Assembly: GCA_013138735.1 (NCBI GenBank)
Contig: WTCE01000009.1
Location: forward strand, 89,705-153,704
Length of the DNA stretch: 64,000 bases
Direction: 5' to 3'
Origin: Crocinitomix sp.
GTDB lineage: Bacteria > Bacteroidota > Bacteroidia > Flavobacteriales_D > Crocinitomicaceae
The notes below the pieces were generated by a model. It worked only from the letters and a program-made list of their open reading frames with translations. It had not been told where the DNA came from and did no database searches. The translations under genes were made by a program, and so were the position numbers. This document shows, piece by piece, positions 52,752 through 62,660 of the stretch (positions within the stretch are counted from its first letter, which is position 1; each line of letters begins with the position of its first letter).

Positions 52752-55361
52752 ATGAACATAGATAAATTAACTACAAAAACACAAGAGGTCATGCAAAAAG
52801 GGCAAGAAATTGCCAAAAGTATGGGGCATCAAGTGCTAGAACCTGGACATTTGCTAATGGGCATGTTTCAGGTTGACAATCATGTGCTTCCATTTTTAAT
52901 AGGAGACTTGAATAAAGACGTTGATCTCATGAAGAAAACCGTGACAAATATTGTTACGGCTTATCCAAAGGTTGATGGCGAGCAAATATATATGTCAAAC
53001 GACACGAATAAATTATTTTCGACGGCGTTTGATGAAATGAAAACATTCAATGACGAATTTCTATCAATGGAAATTTTGTTTTATAGTTTATTGAATGGTA
53101 AAGATTCAATTGCAAATTATTTAAAGGATCTTGGAATCACAAAAAAAGAACTTAAAAAGTCAATTATGGAATTAAGAAACGGACAAAGTGTCGATTCTCA
53201 AGGGAAAGAAGACACCTATAAAGCATTAGACAAATATGGTCATAACTTGAATGATATGGCCCTTTCTGGAAAACTCGATCCCGTTATTGGAAGAGATGAG
53301 GAAATTAGAAGAGTGCTTCAAATTTTAACAAGAAGAAGAAAGAATAATCCAATTTTGATTGGTGAAGCTGGGGTAGGAAAAACAGCAATTGCTGAGGGAA
53401 TAGCGCATAGAATTGTGAATGGTGACGTTCCTGACAACTTAAAATCACGGAAGGTTTATTCGCTAGATATGGCCGCACTAGTTGCGGGTGCAAAGTATAA
53501 AGGAGAGTTTGAAGAACGCCTGAAAGCTGTTATTAAAGAAGTGACGGATTCAGACGGAGAAGTCATTCTATTCATTGATGAGATTCATACACTAGTTGGT
53601 GCTGGTGGTGGACAAGGCGCAATGGATGCTGCCAATATATTAAAACCTGCACTCGCTAGAGGCGAATTACGGGCAGTTGGAGCAACCACGCTAGATGAAT
53701 ACCAGAAACACTTCGAAAAGGACAAGGCATTGGTCAGACGTTTCCAGCCGGTACTCATAGATGAACCATCTACTGAAGATGCAATTTCAATCTTAAGAGG
53801 AATCAAAGAGAAATATGAAACGCACCATAAAGTACTAATTAAAGATGAGGCGATTCTTGCTGCGGTAGAATTATCTCAACGTTATATCACAGATAGACAT
53901 TTGCCAGATAAAGCCATTGATTTGATTGATGAGGCTTGTTCACGTTTGCGAATGGAGATTAATAGCAAACCTGAAGAGTTAGATGAAATTGAACGCAAAA
54001 TCATGCAATTAGAAATTGAGCGTGAAGCGATCAAACGTGAAAAAGATGAGCGTAAACTTAGTTCACTTAAAGAAGAGTTAGCTGAGTTAAACGATAAGCG
54101 TACTGATTTCTTAGCAAAATGGCAAGCCGAAAAAAATGTAATTGATGCAATTCAAAGCGGCAATGAAGAAATTGAACATCTGAAATTTGAAGCCGATCAG
54201 GCGGAGCGAGAAGGAAATTATGAAAAAGTAGCAGAAATTCGTTACGGAAAGATTAAAACCCTAGAAGCAGAATCACTCACTTTGAAAGATGAATTAATCG
54301 CAATACAGCAAAATTCTAAAATGATTAAGGAAGAAGTAGATGCTGAGGAAATTGCTGATGTAGTTTCTCGCTGGACCGGTATTCCGATCTCAAAAATGAT
54401 TGAGAGCGAACGCGAAAAATTATTGCGAATGGAGGATGAATTGAGCAAAAGGGTTGTGGGACAAAAAGATGCCATCACCGCCATTTCAGATGCCGTGCGC
54501 AGAAGTAAGGCAGGTTTGCAGGATGAGAAACGGCCAATCGGATCGTTCCTGTTTTTAGGAACGACAGGAGTCGGTAAAACGGAATTAGCGAAGGTCTTAG
54601 CTGGTTATTTATTTAATGACGAACAGGCCATCACTAGAATTGATATGAGCGAGTATCAAGAAAAGCATTCGGTGAGTAGATTGGTGGGAGCGCCTCCAGG
54701 CTATGTAGGGTATGAAGAAGGTGGTCAGTTAACCGAGGCGGTGCGACGTAGACCTTATTCTATCATACTGATGGATGAGATTGAAAAAGCACATCCTGAT
54801 GTATTCAATGTTCTTTTACAGGTCTTAGATGACGGACGACTCACAGACAATAAAGGTAGAGTGGTTAATTTCAAAAATACCATCATCATAATGACCTCTA
54901 ACCTAGGAGCACATATTATTCAGGATAGATTTGAGCATTTAACAGACAAAAACAAGAATGAAATTGTGGAGAAAACGAAGGTTGAAATCTTTGAATTATT
55001 ACGCAAAACAATTCGACCAGAGTTTTTAAATCGAATTGACGAGACGATAATGTTCCAGCCTTTAACACGTGCAGATATACTGGCAATTGTAAAAATTCAA
55101 TTCGGCTTATTACAAGACCGAATTAAAGGTTCTAAAATTGATATTGAAGCTTCAGAAGAAGCCTTAGAATGGATGGCATTGGAAGGATATGATCCTCAAT
55201 TTGGAGCTAGACCAGTCAAAAGGGTAATGCAAAAAACGGTAATGAATGAATTATCGAAAGCGTTATTATCAGGCGACATTGGTCCAGACAGTAAAGTGAT
55301 GATTGATTTGAAAGAAGGGAAGTTACATTTCCAAAATCTCGATCCAGTCGAATCCGAATAA
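52752..55361 (+). CDS. clpB: ATP-dependent chaperone ClpB
   Basis: Hexameric disaggregase that works with DnaK. Of its 869 residues, the N domain (1-145) is followed by AAA1 with Walker A GEAGVGKT (204-211) and [14 protein letters not shown] coiled-coil M domain (about 410-530, rich in E/K, e.g. [20 protein letters not shown]) comes next, then AAA2 with GTTGVGKT (603-610) and [13 protein letters not shown]. The M domain distinguishes ClpB from ClpA/ClpC. It is monocistronic with a strong terminator. I found no CIRCE element upstream. Confidence 0.96.
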   Translation: MNIDKLTTKTQEVMQKGQEIAKSMGHQVLEPGHLLMGMFQVDNHVLPFLIGDLNKDVDLMKKTVTNIVTAYPKVDGEQIYMSNDTNKLFSTAFDEMKTFNDEFLSMEILFYSLLNGKDSIANYLKDLGITKKELKKSIMELRNGQSVDSQGKEDTYKALDKYGHNLNDMALSGKLDPVIGRDEEIRRVLQILTRRRKNNPILIGEAGVGKTAIAEGIAHRIVNGDVPDNLKSRKVYSLDMAALVAGAKYKGEFEERLKAVIKEVTDSDGEVILFIDEIHTLVGAGGGQGAMDAANILKPALARGELRAVGATTLDEYQKHFEKDKALVRRFQPVLIDEPSTEDAISILRGIKEKYETHHKVLIKDEAILAAVELSQRYITDRHLPDKAIDLIDEACSRLRMEINSKPEELDEIERKIMQLEIEREAIKREKDERKLSSLKEELAELNDKRTDFLAKWQAEKNVIDAIQSGNEEIEHLKFEADQAEREGNYEKVAEIRYGKIKTLEAESLTLKDELIAIQQNSKMIKEEVDAEEIADVVSRWTGIPISKMIESEREKLLRMEDELSKRVVGQKDAITAISDAVRRSKAGLQDEKRPIGSFLFLGTTGVGKTELAKVLAGYLFNDEQAITRIDMSEYQEKHSVSRLVGAPPGYVGYEEGGQLTEAVRRRPYSIILMDEIEKAHPDVFNVLLQVLDDGRLTDNKGRVVNFKNTIIIMTSNLGAHIIQDRFEHLTDKNKNEIVEKTKVEIFELLRKTIRPEFLNRIDETIMFQPLTRADILAIVKIQFGLLQDRIKGSKIDIEASEEALEWMALEGYDPQFGARPVKRVMQKTVMNELSKALLSGDIGPDSKVMIDLKEGKLHFQNLDPVESE

Positions 55362-55379
55362 AAAATTGCAAACAAAAAA

Positions 55380-55413
55380 AATCCCCTGATCCGCCTAAGG
55401 CGGACAGGGGATT
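55380..55413. terminator. Strong bidirectional terminator
   Basis: AATCCCCTGATCCGCC pairs with GGCGGACAGGGGATT apart from one A bulge or mismatch, with a TAA loop, then TTTAT. A-rich sequence on the other side makes it usable for the convergent small lipoprotein gene. Confidence 0.9.
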
Positions 55414-55433
55414 TTATATAATAAGAAATAACT

Positions 55434-55616
55434 CTATTTTTTCTTTCTAGAAATTGTTTGAACGATACTAGTCAACTCAATTTGTTGCGTTTTAGCTTCT
55501 TTATACTTAGTATAATCTGCTTTTCTGTAAGCGTCACAGCTTCCTCCGCCACCTCCACAACTTAACATCCCTAATGCAAACACTCCTACAACTCCTGCGA
55601 TTACTGCTTTTTTCAT
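55434..55616 (-). CDS. Small lipoprotein
   Basis: A 60-residue lipoprotein: signal MKKAVIAGVVGVFALGMLSC with Cys20, a Gly-rich linker with a second Cys, then a short helical tail ending in KKK. Such tiny lipoproteins are common in Flavobacteriia and of unknown function. The 215-base gap upstream of it holds nothing recognisable. Confidence 0.75.
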   Translation of the reverse strand: MKKAVIAGVVGVFALGMLSCGGGGGSCDAYRKADYTKYKEAKTQQIELTSIVQTISRKKK

Positions 55617-55832
55617 AATAATAATTTTTTACGGTTTTTGATTTCTTTGTATTACTCTTAATTGTAACGAAAATATATAAAATAAATTGTATGTCAAAAC
55701 ATATACTTCTCTTTAATTAACGGATTCATTTTGAAAAGGTTGCCTTTATTATTCGAAAAGCCTATTATAACTACTGTGCAGACTTAATCACACATTGTTG
55801 ATAAGTCTATAAAAAAGATAGATAATTAGCCT

Positions 55833-56780
55833 CTAGGAATATTTTTGCATGATTTTATCAAGCAATACTTGGCTTAATTTTCGATAAGACTCCACAGTCC
55901 ACCCTCCAACATGTGGAGATAAAATTATCTTTTTAGAATTTAGAATTTGTTTGAATGCTCTCGGCATTTGTTCATCTTTCTCGAACATTTGCTCGAAAGA
56001 TGACTTTTCATACTCTAACACATCCAAACATGCGCCTAATACTTTTTCCGAATCAATTCCGTCCATCAAGTCCGCCGTATTTACTATTGTGCCTCTCGCT
56101 AAATTGATCAAATAAAACGGATTATCCATTTGACTAATAAATCGCTTACCAATCATGCCTTTAGTAACTGGAGTTTGCGGAACGTGTAAACTGACAACGT
56201 TCGCTTCCTCCTGAATCTCAGACAGGGTTACTTCTTCAACAAATTCGTTACCAAACCCTGTTTTGTACTTATCATAGGCCAAAACTCTTACATCAAACCC
56301 TCGTAATTTCTTTGCGAATGCCGAACCATTATTGCCATAACCGATTATGCCAACAATTTTACCATCCAATTCAACTCCCCTATTCCCTTCTCTATCCCAA
56401 ACACCATCACGAACTTCTGAATCTCCTTTTGCCAAATGATTAAATAAACTCAAAATCATACCTAATGCATGTTCGGCTACGGCATTTCGATTTCCTTCAG
56501 GTGCATTAAACAACGTGATATTTCGTCCAGCACAGTAAGAAATATCAATATTTTCCATTCCAGCACCAGAACGTGCAATAAACTCAAGTTTGTTGGCATT
56601 AACCAAAAACTCTTCGTTCATAGGATATCGGCTTCGAATCACAATGCCGTTATAATCACCAAGTTTTAGTATAATTTCTTCTCTCGAAATTTTAGTCAAG
56701 TCGTCACAAATCCAATTCATGGATTCTAATCCCTCCTTTAAAACGGGGTGAACTTTATCGATAAACGCAATTTTTTTCAT
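55833..56780 (-). CDS. D-isomer-specific 2-hydroxyacid dehydrogenase
   Basis: A 315-residue NAD-dependent dehydrogenase read from MKKIAFIDKVHPVLKEGLES; an ATG 21 bases earlier is also possible. The nucleotide-binding GIIGYGNNGSAFAKKLRGF is central, with NAPEGNRNAVAEHALGMILS before it, VVSLHVPQTPVTKGM and LINLARGTIVN after it, and the catalytic His in ILSPHVGGWT. It resembles phosphoglycerate dehydrogenase (SerA) without the ACT domain, but glycerate or other substrates are possible. It is followed downstream by no partner gene. Confidence 0.88.
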   Translation of the reverse strand: MKKIAFIDKVHPVLKEGLESMNWICDDLTKISREEIILKLGDYNGIVIRSRYPMNEEFLVNANKLEFIARSGAGMENIDISYCAGRNITLFNAPEGNRNAVAEHALGMILSLFNHLAKGDSEVRDGVWDREGNRGVELDGKIVGIIGYGNNGSAFAKKLRGFDVRVLAYDKYKTGFGNEFVEEVTLSEIQEEANVVSLHVPQTPVTKGMIGKRFISQMDNPFYLINLARGTIVNTADLMDGIDSEKVLGACLDVLEYEKSSFEQMFEKDEQMPRAFKQILNSKKIILSPHVGGWTVESYRKLSQVLLDKIMQKYS

Positions 56781-56835
56781 GTAAAGTTGGCTGTTAGACA
56801 TTATTAAGCACTAACGGATTGCGCTAATTAAGTTA

Positions 56836-58188
56836 CTAAAAATAAACGAGATAGGCGACTAAAAAATAAATTGACAAGCCTATTATATCATTTGCTGTTG
56901 TTATAAACGGTCCAGTTGCAAGTGCAGGATCAATCTTTAATCGATCCAATACCAATGGAATTAATGTTCCTAAAACTGCCGAAAATAAAACAACTACAAA
57001 AAGGGAACAAGCTAAAGTTATGGCCAATTTATCATCCCCTCCAAAAAAGAAACTAAAACCAAGTATCACCAGTGCGCAGATCATTCCTACAATCATTCCA
57101 ACCAAAGATTCCTTACCGACACGCTGCAGAATTCCTTTCATTTGAAAATCATTACTCGCCAAACCTTGCACAACAATTGCCGAAGATTGAACACCTATAT
57201 TACCAGCAGTAGAGGCTATTAGTGGAATAAAAAAGGCCAAACTTGGAATAATCGATAATGTTGATTCGTATCCCTTAATAATTTGTGAACTCATCACACC
57301 ACCGGCTAATCCAATTAAAATCCATGGTAAGCGTGAACGGGTATTCTTTAAAATACTTGAACTTGATTCTACGTTCTCCGAGATACCAGATGCCATTTGA
57401 AAATCACGCTCCGCCTCTTCTCTAATGACATCTACAACATCATCAATCGTAATTCTACCAACCAATTTTTGCTGCATATCAACCACCGGAACGGAAACCA
57501 AATCATACTTTTCCATGATTTCTGCAACCGTCTCTTTCGATTCATTAGTCTTAACATAGTGGATGTTCTCACTACTATATATTTCCTCAATCAACGCATT
57601 AGGTTCAGCAAACAACAAACGCCGTAATGATAAAATTCCTAGTAAGCGATCTTCGTCGTCAATCACATAGATTGAAAATACTTTCTCAACTTCTTCGGCT
57701 TGTTTACGCATTTCAATTACGCAACGCTTTACATTCCATTTCTCCCGTGCAACAATATACTCTGTTTGCATTAGCCCCCCGGCCGAATCCTCATCATAAC
57801 GCAGTAGGTCAATAACTTCAGAGGCATGTTCTTGATCCTCCATTTGGGAGATCACCTGCTCTTTATCAGAATCCTCTAACTCCCCCAATAAATCGGCAGC
57901 GTCATCTGTATCTAACTGATCAACTTGTTCTGCAATTTCTTGTGATGAGAAAAGCTTCAAAAAACTTTGACGAAAATCGTCGTCTAGCTCCATTAAAGCG
58001 TCCGCAGCTTTTTCCTCATTCAATAATTCATAAACGAACTTTGCTTCAGACTCATCTAAATTTTCTAGAATATCTGCAATATCTGCGGGATGCAATTGAT
58101 CAATAAAATCTTGAATTGACACAGATTCCTTAAGTTCAACTTGAACTTTAAGTTCCTCCAGATATTGTTTCGTCAATTCAAATTTCAT
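56836..58188 (-). CDS. mgtE: Magnesium transporter MgtE
   Basis: A 450-residue Mg2+ channel. The cytoplasmic N domain (HPADIADILENLDESEAKF) is followed by two CBS domains (about 135-255, with ILSLRRLLFAEPN and GRITIDDVVDVIREEAERDF). A connecting helix and five transmembrane helices (about 285-450) complete it, with PSLAFFIPLIASTAGNIGVQ carrying the pore motif. The CBS/N region senses Mg2+ and gates the channel in known members. It has its own -7 element. Confidence 0.95.
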   Translation of the reverse strand: MKFELTKQYLEELKVQVELKESVSIQDFIDQLHPADIADILENLDESEAKFVYELLNEEKAADALMELDDDFRQSFLKLFSSQEIAEQVDQLDTDDAADLLGELEDSDKEQVISQMEDQEHASEVIDLLRYDEDSAGGLMQTEYIVAREKWNVKRCVIEMRKQAEEVEKVFSIYVIDDEDRLLGILSLRRLLFAEPNALIEEIYSSENIHYVKTNESKETVAEIMEKYDLVSVPVVDMQQKLVGRITIDDVVDVIREEAERDFQMASGISENVESSSSILKNTRSRLPWILIGLAGGVMSSQIIKGYESTLSIIPSLAFFIPLIASTAGNIGVQSSAIVVQGLASNDFQMKGILQRVGKESLVGMIVGMICALVILGFSFFFGGDDKLAITLACSLFVVVLFSAVLGTLIPLVLDRLKIDPALATGPFITTANDIIGLSIYFLVAYLVYF

Positions 58189-58204
58189 TGCCGTAAATTT
58201 TACA

Positions 58205-58212
58205 CAAAGATA
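58205..58212 (-). promoter_or_regulatory. -7 promoter element of mgtE
   Basis: On the minus strand TATCTTTG, exact TAnnTTTG match 16 bases upstream of the start codon. Confidence 0.65.
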
Positions 58213-58303
58213 ACTACTTTTTCAGAACTTCTAAACCAACCTAAAAAGGTTAGTTCTTCCTTATTTGAACCTTTAATGTTTCGTCCTTAAAGTGTCGCCC
58301 TTA

Positions 58304-59713
58304 TTAAAGAGTGCTTGGGCAAACAAAGACAGTCATTGCCATTTTGGTTGTGCTTTTAATATTTTCAAAACCACCCAAAACATCAACAAAATTATGATAC
58401 CCTCTTGATTTCAAAATCGATTCAAAAATTACAGAGCGATAACCACCTGCACAATGGATATAATAGGTTTTATTAGTGTCAATTTTATCCATGTTAGTAT
58501 TAATCGTATCTAAAGGTTCGTTCAACGCATCCAATATATGCTCGGCGCTAAACTCACTTTCTTTACGAACATCCATGATAGTTATCGTTTCATCCTGCGA
58601 TTTCTTTTCAAAATCAACCGCAGAAATTGTATCAATTGTATCAATTGAATTTCCAGCAGATATCCATGTCTTAACGCCACCTTTTAAAACACCGTTAGAA
58701 TTATCATATCCAATTCGTGACAACCTTGTTACAGCTTCTTCCTCTCTACCTTCAGGCGTAATTAGAACAATCTCTTGTTTAATATCCAGAACTAAAGCAC
58801 CCACCCAAGGAGCAAATGCACCGTCCAATCCTATGAATATGGAACCTGGAATATGTCCTTTAACAAAATCTGATTCATTGCGAACATCAAGAACTAATGC
58901 ACCATTTTCCGCTCTGTCAGTAAATTCTGCTAGGCTTAAATAACGTGCTCCGCTTTCTATGATCGAATCAATGGTGTCATTTATACCTTTGTTCATCATT
59001 ACATTTTTCGGGAAATATTGCGGCGGTGAAGATAATCCTGTCAACACTTCTTTAACAAACTCTTCCTTAGTCATATCAGAACGCAGCGCATAATTATTCA
59101 CCTTTTGATTGCCTAGCGTATCAAAAGTTTCCTTACTCATCTTCTTTCCACAAGCCGAACCTGCTCCATGCCCAGGATAAACAGTAATATCGTCAGACAA
59201 AGTCATTATCTTTTCTCGTAAAGAATCAAATAATAAACTAGCTAAATCCTTTTCGTCCAACTTACCTTGTTTAACAGCTAAATCTGGTCGACCAACATCA
59301 CCGATAAACAACGTGTCACCAGTAAAAATACACTGATCCTTTCCTGCTTCATCCTTCAACAAAATGGTGCTCGATTCTAACGTGTGCCCCGGCGTGTGAA
59401 GCCAAGTCAAACTAACCTTACCTATCTTAAATACTTCACCATCTGTTGCTTCATGAAAATTATAGTCAGCTTTCGCACTAGGTCCAAACACAATTGTTGC
59501 CCCAGTTTCATTTGCCAAATCCACTTGTCCCGACACAAAATCGGCATGAAAATGCGTTAAAAAAATATATTTAATTTGAACATTGTCATTCTTTGCTCGC
59601 TCTAAATATGGAGCAGTCTCTCTTAATGGATCAATAATAACAGCTTCACCGTCAGAGTGGATATAATAAGCTGCTTCAGCTAAACATCCAGTATATATTT
59701 GTTCTACCTTCAT
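58304..59713 (-). CDS. Metallo-beta-lactamase fold hydrolase with two rhodanese domains
   Basis: A 469-residue protein. The N-terminal metallo-hydrolase (1-225) has FLTHFHADFVSGQVDLA, TPGHTLESS and TGDTLFIGDVGRPDL, as in ETHE1-type persulphide dioxygenases. Two rhodanese domains follow (about 260-360 and 375-469). The first lacks a clear active-site Cys (VLITPEGREEEA); the second has HCAGGYRS with the catalytic Cys. The fusion suggests a role in persulphide or thiosulphate metabolism; the exact reaction is inferred from the family. Confidence 0.9.
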   Translation of the reverse strand: MKVEQIYTGCLAEAAYYIHSDGEAVIIDPLRETAPYLERAKNDNVQIKYIFLTHFHADFVSGQVDLANETGATIVFGPSAKADYNFHEATDGEVFKIGKVSLTWLHTPGHTLESSTILLKDEAGKDQCIFTGDTLFIGDVGRPDLAVKQGKLDEKDLASLLFDSLREKIMTLSDDITVYPGHGAGSACGKKMSKETFDTLGNQKVNNYALRSDMTKEEFVKEVLTGLSSPPQYFPKNVMMNKGINDTIDSIIESGARYLSLAEFTDRAENGALVLDVRNESDFVKGHIPGSIFIGLDGAFAPWVGALVLDIKQEIVLITPEGREEEAVTRLSRIGYDNSNGVLKGGVKTWISAGNSIDTIDTISAVDFEKKSQDETITIMDVRKESEFSAEHILDALNEPLDTINTNMDKIDTNKTYYIHCAGGYRSVIFESILKSRGYHNFVDVLGGFENIKSTTKMAMTVFVCPSTL

Positions 59714-59731
59714 TCTTTTTATTTAATCGTA

Positions 59732-59739
59732 CAAAGATA
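59732..59739 (-). promoter_or_regulatory. -7 promoter element of the hydrolase-rhodanese gene
   Basis: On the minus strand TATCTTTG, exact TAnnTTTG match 18 bases upstream of the start codon. Confidence 0.65.
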
Positions 59740-59822
59740 AGCTATTTTAATAGCTTATTAAAACAACAGTTCTTTTAAACTATTTCAAAAGTAAATCTAT
59801 ACTAACATCCCATTCAATATAG

Positions 59823-59830
59823 TATCTTTG
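59823..59830 (+). promoter_or_regulatory. -7 promoter element of pabB-tilS
   Basis: TATCTTTG, exact TAnnTTTG match 49 bases upstream of the pabB start; it is divergent from the hydrolase-rhodanese promoter. Confidence 0.55.
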
Positions 59831-59879
59831 AAACAAATTAATCAACGACTTCATTTATATTTTTGGTCGTAATTATGAC

Positions 59880-61127
59880 ATGAAAAAATATTCTACAATA
59901 AATTCTAATTTGGACTGGCGTAAACTCTTACCCCTTGTCCAAAATGAAAATGTTGTTCTCTTGAATCAACCAAATGGAGATTTTCTTCTCGCTTGGGGCG
60001 ATTCAGATAAAATCAATATTGCTCCAAATCAATATGATGCAAAACTTGTCCAAGAATTTTTAGATGCTCATTTACAAGAATATATCTTTGGCTATTTAGC
60101 CTATGATATTAAAAATGATGAAACACGTTCAACGTCGAACGCCGTTAAAGGTGATAAAGGCAACGACGTATTTTTACTTGCACCAGAGCATGTTTTGATC
60201 AAAACCTCGCACTCCAATCTTTATTTTGGCAAGGCTTCAAACAAAACTATTAATCAATTCATCAACAATACTTCTCCTATAGATCACAATCAATTGGAAA
60301 GTATTACACTTAAGCCACAAACAAATAAAGACGATTATTTAAAAGATATTATTGACATTAAAAATCAAATCCAAAAGGGCATCATTTATGAAATGAACTA
60401 TTGCGTCAAATTTGAAAACAAATTCACGCATTTTAACCCTGTTCAAACTTATTCAAAACTAGTCGATAATGCTGAGGCACCTTTTTCTGCTTTTGTTCAT
60501 GATGGTAACAACTACGTATTGAGCGCCTCGCCTGAACGTTTTTTGAACAAAACAGGCCCCAAGCTCAAAAGTCAACCAATCAAAGGAACTGCCAAACGTG
60601 GAACAACCAATCAATCGGATGTTGAAATAAAAATGAATTTAGCCCTAGATCCCAAAGAGATTTCTGAAAACGTTATGATTGTCGACTTAGTTCGAAACGA
60701 TTTAGCAAAAATTGCTACAAAAAAATCGGTTACCGTTGAAGAACTATGTGAGCCTTATACATTTAAAACAGTACATCAATTAATCTCTACAATTTCTTGT
60801 GATCTTCGGCCTAACATTTCTTTCACAGAAATCCTTCAAGCCTTATTTCCTATGGGATCAATGACAGGTGCACCAAAAATTAGTGCCATTTCAAACATCA
60901 ATCAATTTGAATCGTTCCGCCGAGGAGTTTACTCAGGCGCAATTGGCTATATTTCACCCAACGGCAATTTTGACTTTAACGTAGTAATTCGCTCTATTTT
61001 TGCAGATATGCTTAATAAAAATATTTCCTGCGGAGTCGGTGGTGCAATTACCATAAATTCACATCCTGTTAAAGAATATGAAGAATGTTTGCTTAAATTA
61101 AACGTGATTCAAAATACACTATGTTAG
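59880..61127 (+). CDS. pabB: Aminodeoxychorismate synthase component I (PabB-like)
   Basis: Chorismate-binding enzyme for p-aminobenzoate, a folate precursor. At 415 residues it has the core length without fused PabA or PabC. The C-terminal catalytic domain shows SASPERFLNKTGPKLKSQPI, PIKGTAKRGTT, MIVDLVRNDLAK and FPMGSMTGAPKISA, and ends with CGVGGAITINSHP. These features are shared with TrpE; the PIKGTAKRG form and lack of trp neighbours favour PabB. It overlaps tilS by 7 bases. FolE for the same folate pathway is encoded about 18 kb away. Confidence 0.9.
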   Translation: MKKYSTINSNLDWRKLLPLVQNENVVLLNQPNGDFLLAWGDSDKINIAPNQYDAKLVQEFLDAHLQEYIFGYLAYDIKNDETRSTSNAVKGDKGNDVFLLAPEHVLIKTSHSNLYFGKASNKTINQFINNTSPIDHNQLESITLKPQTNKDDYLKDIIDIKNQIQKGIIYEMNYCVKFENKFTHFNPVQTYSKLVDNAEAPFSAFVHDGNNYVLSASPERFLNKTGPKLKSQPIKGTAKRGTTNQSDVEIKMNLALDPKEISENVMIVDLVRNDLAKIATKKSVTVEELCEPYTFKTVHQLISTISCDLRPNISFTEILQALFPMGSMTGAPKISAISNINQFESFRRGVYSGAIGYISPNGNFDFNVVIRSIFADMLNKNISCGVGGAITINSHPVKEYEECLLKLNVIQNTLC

Positions 61128-62476
61128 AAAAATTTAAGTCCATATTAATAAATGACTTTGATAATTTTCAAGGAAAGCAATTGTACTTGGCTATTAGTGG
61201 TGGTAAAGATTCAATAGCCTTAAGTCATCTTTTATTGGCCGCCGGTTTTTCACATACGCTTTTGCACTGCAACTTTCAACTAAGGGGGCATGATTCTAAT
61301 TTAGATGAGGAATTTGTTCGGAACTTTGCAAAAACAAATGATTTATTAGTTCATTCAATAAAATTTGAAACTAAAAACATTGCTGTAGAAAAGAATCTTT
61401 CAATTCAAGAAACCGCACGAAATTTACGTTATGATTGGTTCAAAACATTTTTAACAGACGTTAATGATGTACTACTAACAGCGCATCATAGCGACGACTC
61501 GATTGAAACTTTTTTCATCAACCTTATGCGCGGAACATCATTGCAAGGCTTAACTGGTATCAACAATAATAAAAGAAATATTGCGCGCCCATTATTGGCT
61601 TTTAATACAATTGAAATAGAAGATTACATTAAAGAGAACAACGTCAATTACAGACAAGATCAAAGTAATTTTGACAATAAATACCTGCGTAACTATTTAC
61701 GAAATCAACTAATCCCAGCATTTCAAGAAAAAAGTGACCATTTTAAACCCAAAGTTGTCAAAACAATGCAGTCTTTGAAAGAAGCTCACACTTGGATTGA
61801 AAAACAAGCAGTTAGTTTTCACAAAACAAATATTCATCAAATCAAAGCTGGTCTTACAGTTGATAAAAATTTCATTCTCAAGCAAGATCAATTCTTTCTA
61901 ACATACATCTTAAAACCATTTGGAATTCACCGTTCAAATGTAAATAGTCTTATAAATGCACTTAGTAAATCAACAGGGGCCAAATTCTTGACTTCATCAT
62001 ATCAATTCACAGTTAATAGAGATCAAATCCTCATCACAGAGCGCATAGAACCTCGAAACAATGCAGACTCAGCGAATGAAATTCCTCCAAATAAAATAAG
62101 TTATACAATCAGTTTCTTCCCTAATAAAATAACCATTGATAACCTACAATTAGAGTTTACAGTATATTCAAAACACCAGCCCTTTTCAGATAATAATATC
62201 CAACAGTTCGATTTAAACCAAATCGTTGTCCCTCTCACTCTGCGGCCTTGGCAGCATGGAGATCGAATTCAACCACTTGGCATGACAGGCACCAAATTAA
62301 TCTCAGATATTCTAATCGATAAAAAAATTCCTTTAATAAATAAATCCAAAATCCTAGTCCTTACTGACTCTAATAAGAATATAATTGCTATTCCCGGAAT
62401 GCTCATCTCTGAAAAAGTTAAAATTATTTCTGCTACAACTAATATCCTTTCCCTACAATTATCAAATACAAATTAA
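61121..62476 (+). CDS. tilS: tRNA(Ile)-lysidine synthase
   Basis: Modifies the wobble C of the AUA-reading tRNA-Ile with lysine. The ATP-binding loop AISGGKDSIALSHL (24-37), HCNFQLRGHDS, ETARNLRYDWF and TAHHSDDSIETFFINLMRG are all family signatures of the N-terminal domain. The C-terminal TilS domain has LRPWQHGDRIQPLGMTGTK and IPLINKSKILVL. At 451 residues it is the usual length. It ends the unit with pabB. Confidence 0.95.
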   Translation: MLEKFKSILINDFDNFQGKQLYLAISGGKDSIALSHLLLAAGFSHTLLHCNFQLRGHDSNLDEEFVRNFAKTNDLLVHSIKFETKNIAVEKNLSIQETARNLRYDWFKTFLTDVNDVLLTAHHSDDSIETFFINLMRGTSLQGLTGINNNKRNIARPLLAFNTIEIEDYIKENNVNYRQDQSNFDNKYLRNYLRNQLIPAFQEKSDHFKPKVVKTMQSLKEAHTWIEKQAVSFHKTNIHQIKAGLTVDKNFILKQDQFFLTYILKPFGIHRSNVNSLINALSKSTGAKFLTSSYQFTVNRDQILITERIEPRNNADSANEIPPNKISYTISFFPNKITIDNLQLEFTVYSKHQPFSDNNIQQFDLNQIVVPLTLRPWQHGDRIQPLGMTGTKLISDILIDKKIPLINKSKILVLTDSNKNIIAIPGMLISEKVKIISATTNILSLQLSNTN

Positions 62477-62584
62477 TCCATAATGGTTAATGTTTTGGGC
62501 AATCCCTTTTTTTGTTTTTCTATCCCCGTCTTTCAAGTACTTGAACTCAGCTTAATTGAACCCCGCCGAATTCCACCAAGAAAC

Positions 62585-62660
62585 AAAAAAGGGCCGGGCT
62601 ATCCGCTAAAGTTTTGTCTGCGCCAAAAGCTACCACTCCTATCCCTATTGCGCTTCAATT
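62585..62660 (-). ncRNA. Flavo-1-like structured RNA / conserved 3' element
   Basis: On the minus strand the sequence runs AATAGGGATAGGAGTGGTAG, a short stem (TTTTG ... CAAAA) and AGCGGATAGCCCGGCCC ending in six T. From memory this GGGATAG...AGTGG...AGCGGATAGCCCGGC-T6 pattern recurs between genes throughout Flavobacteriia and resembles the Flavo-1 RNA motif. The T run suggests an intrinsic terminator at its 3' end. The match to Flavo-1 was not checked against Rfam. The truncated transposase frame runs through it. Confidence 0.5.
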
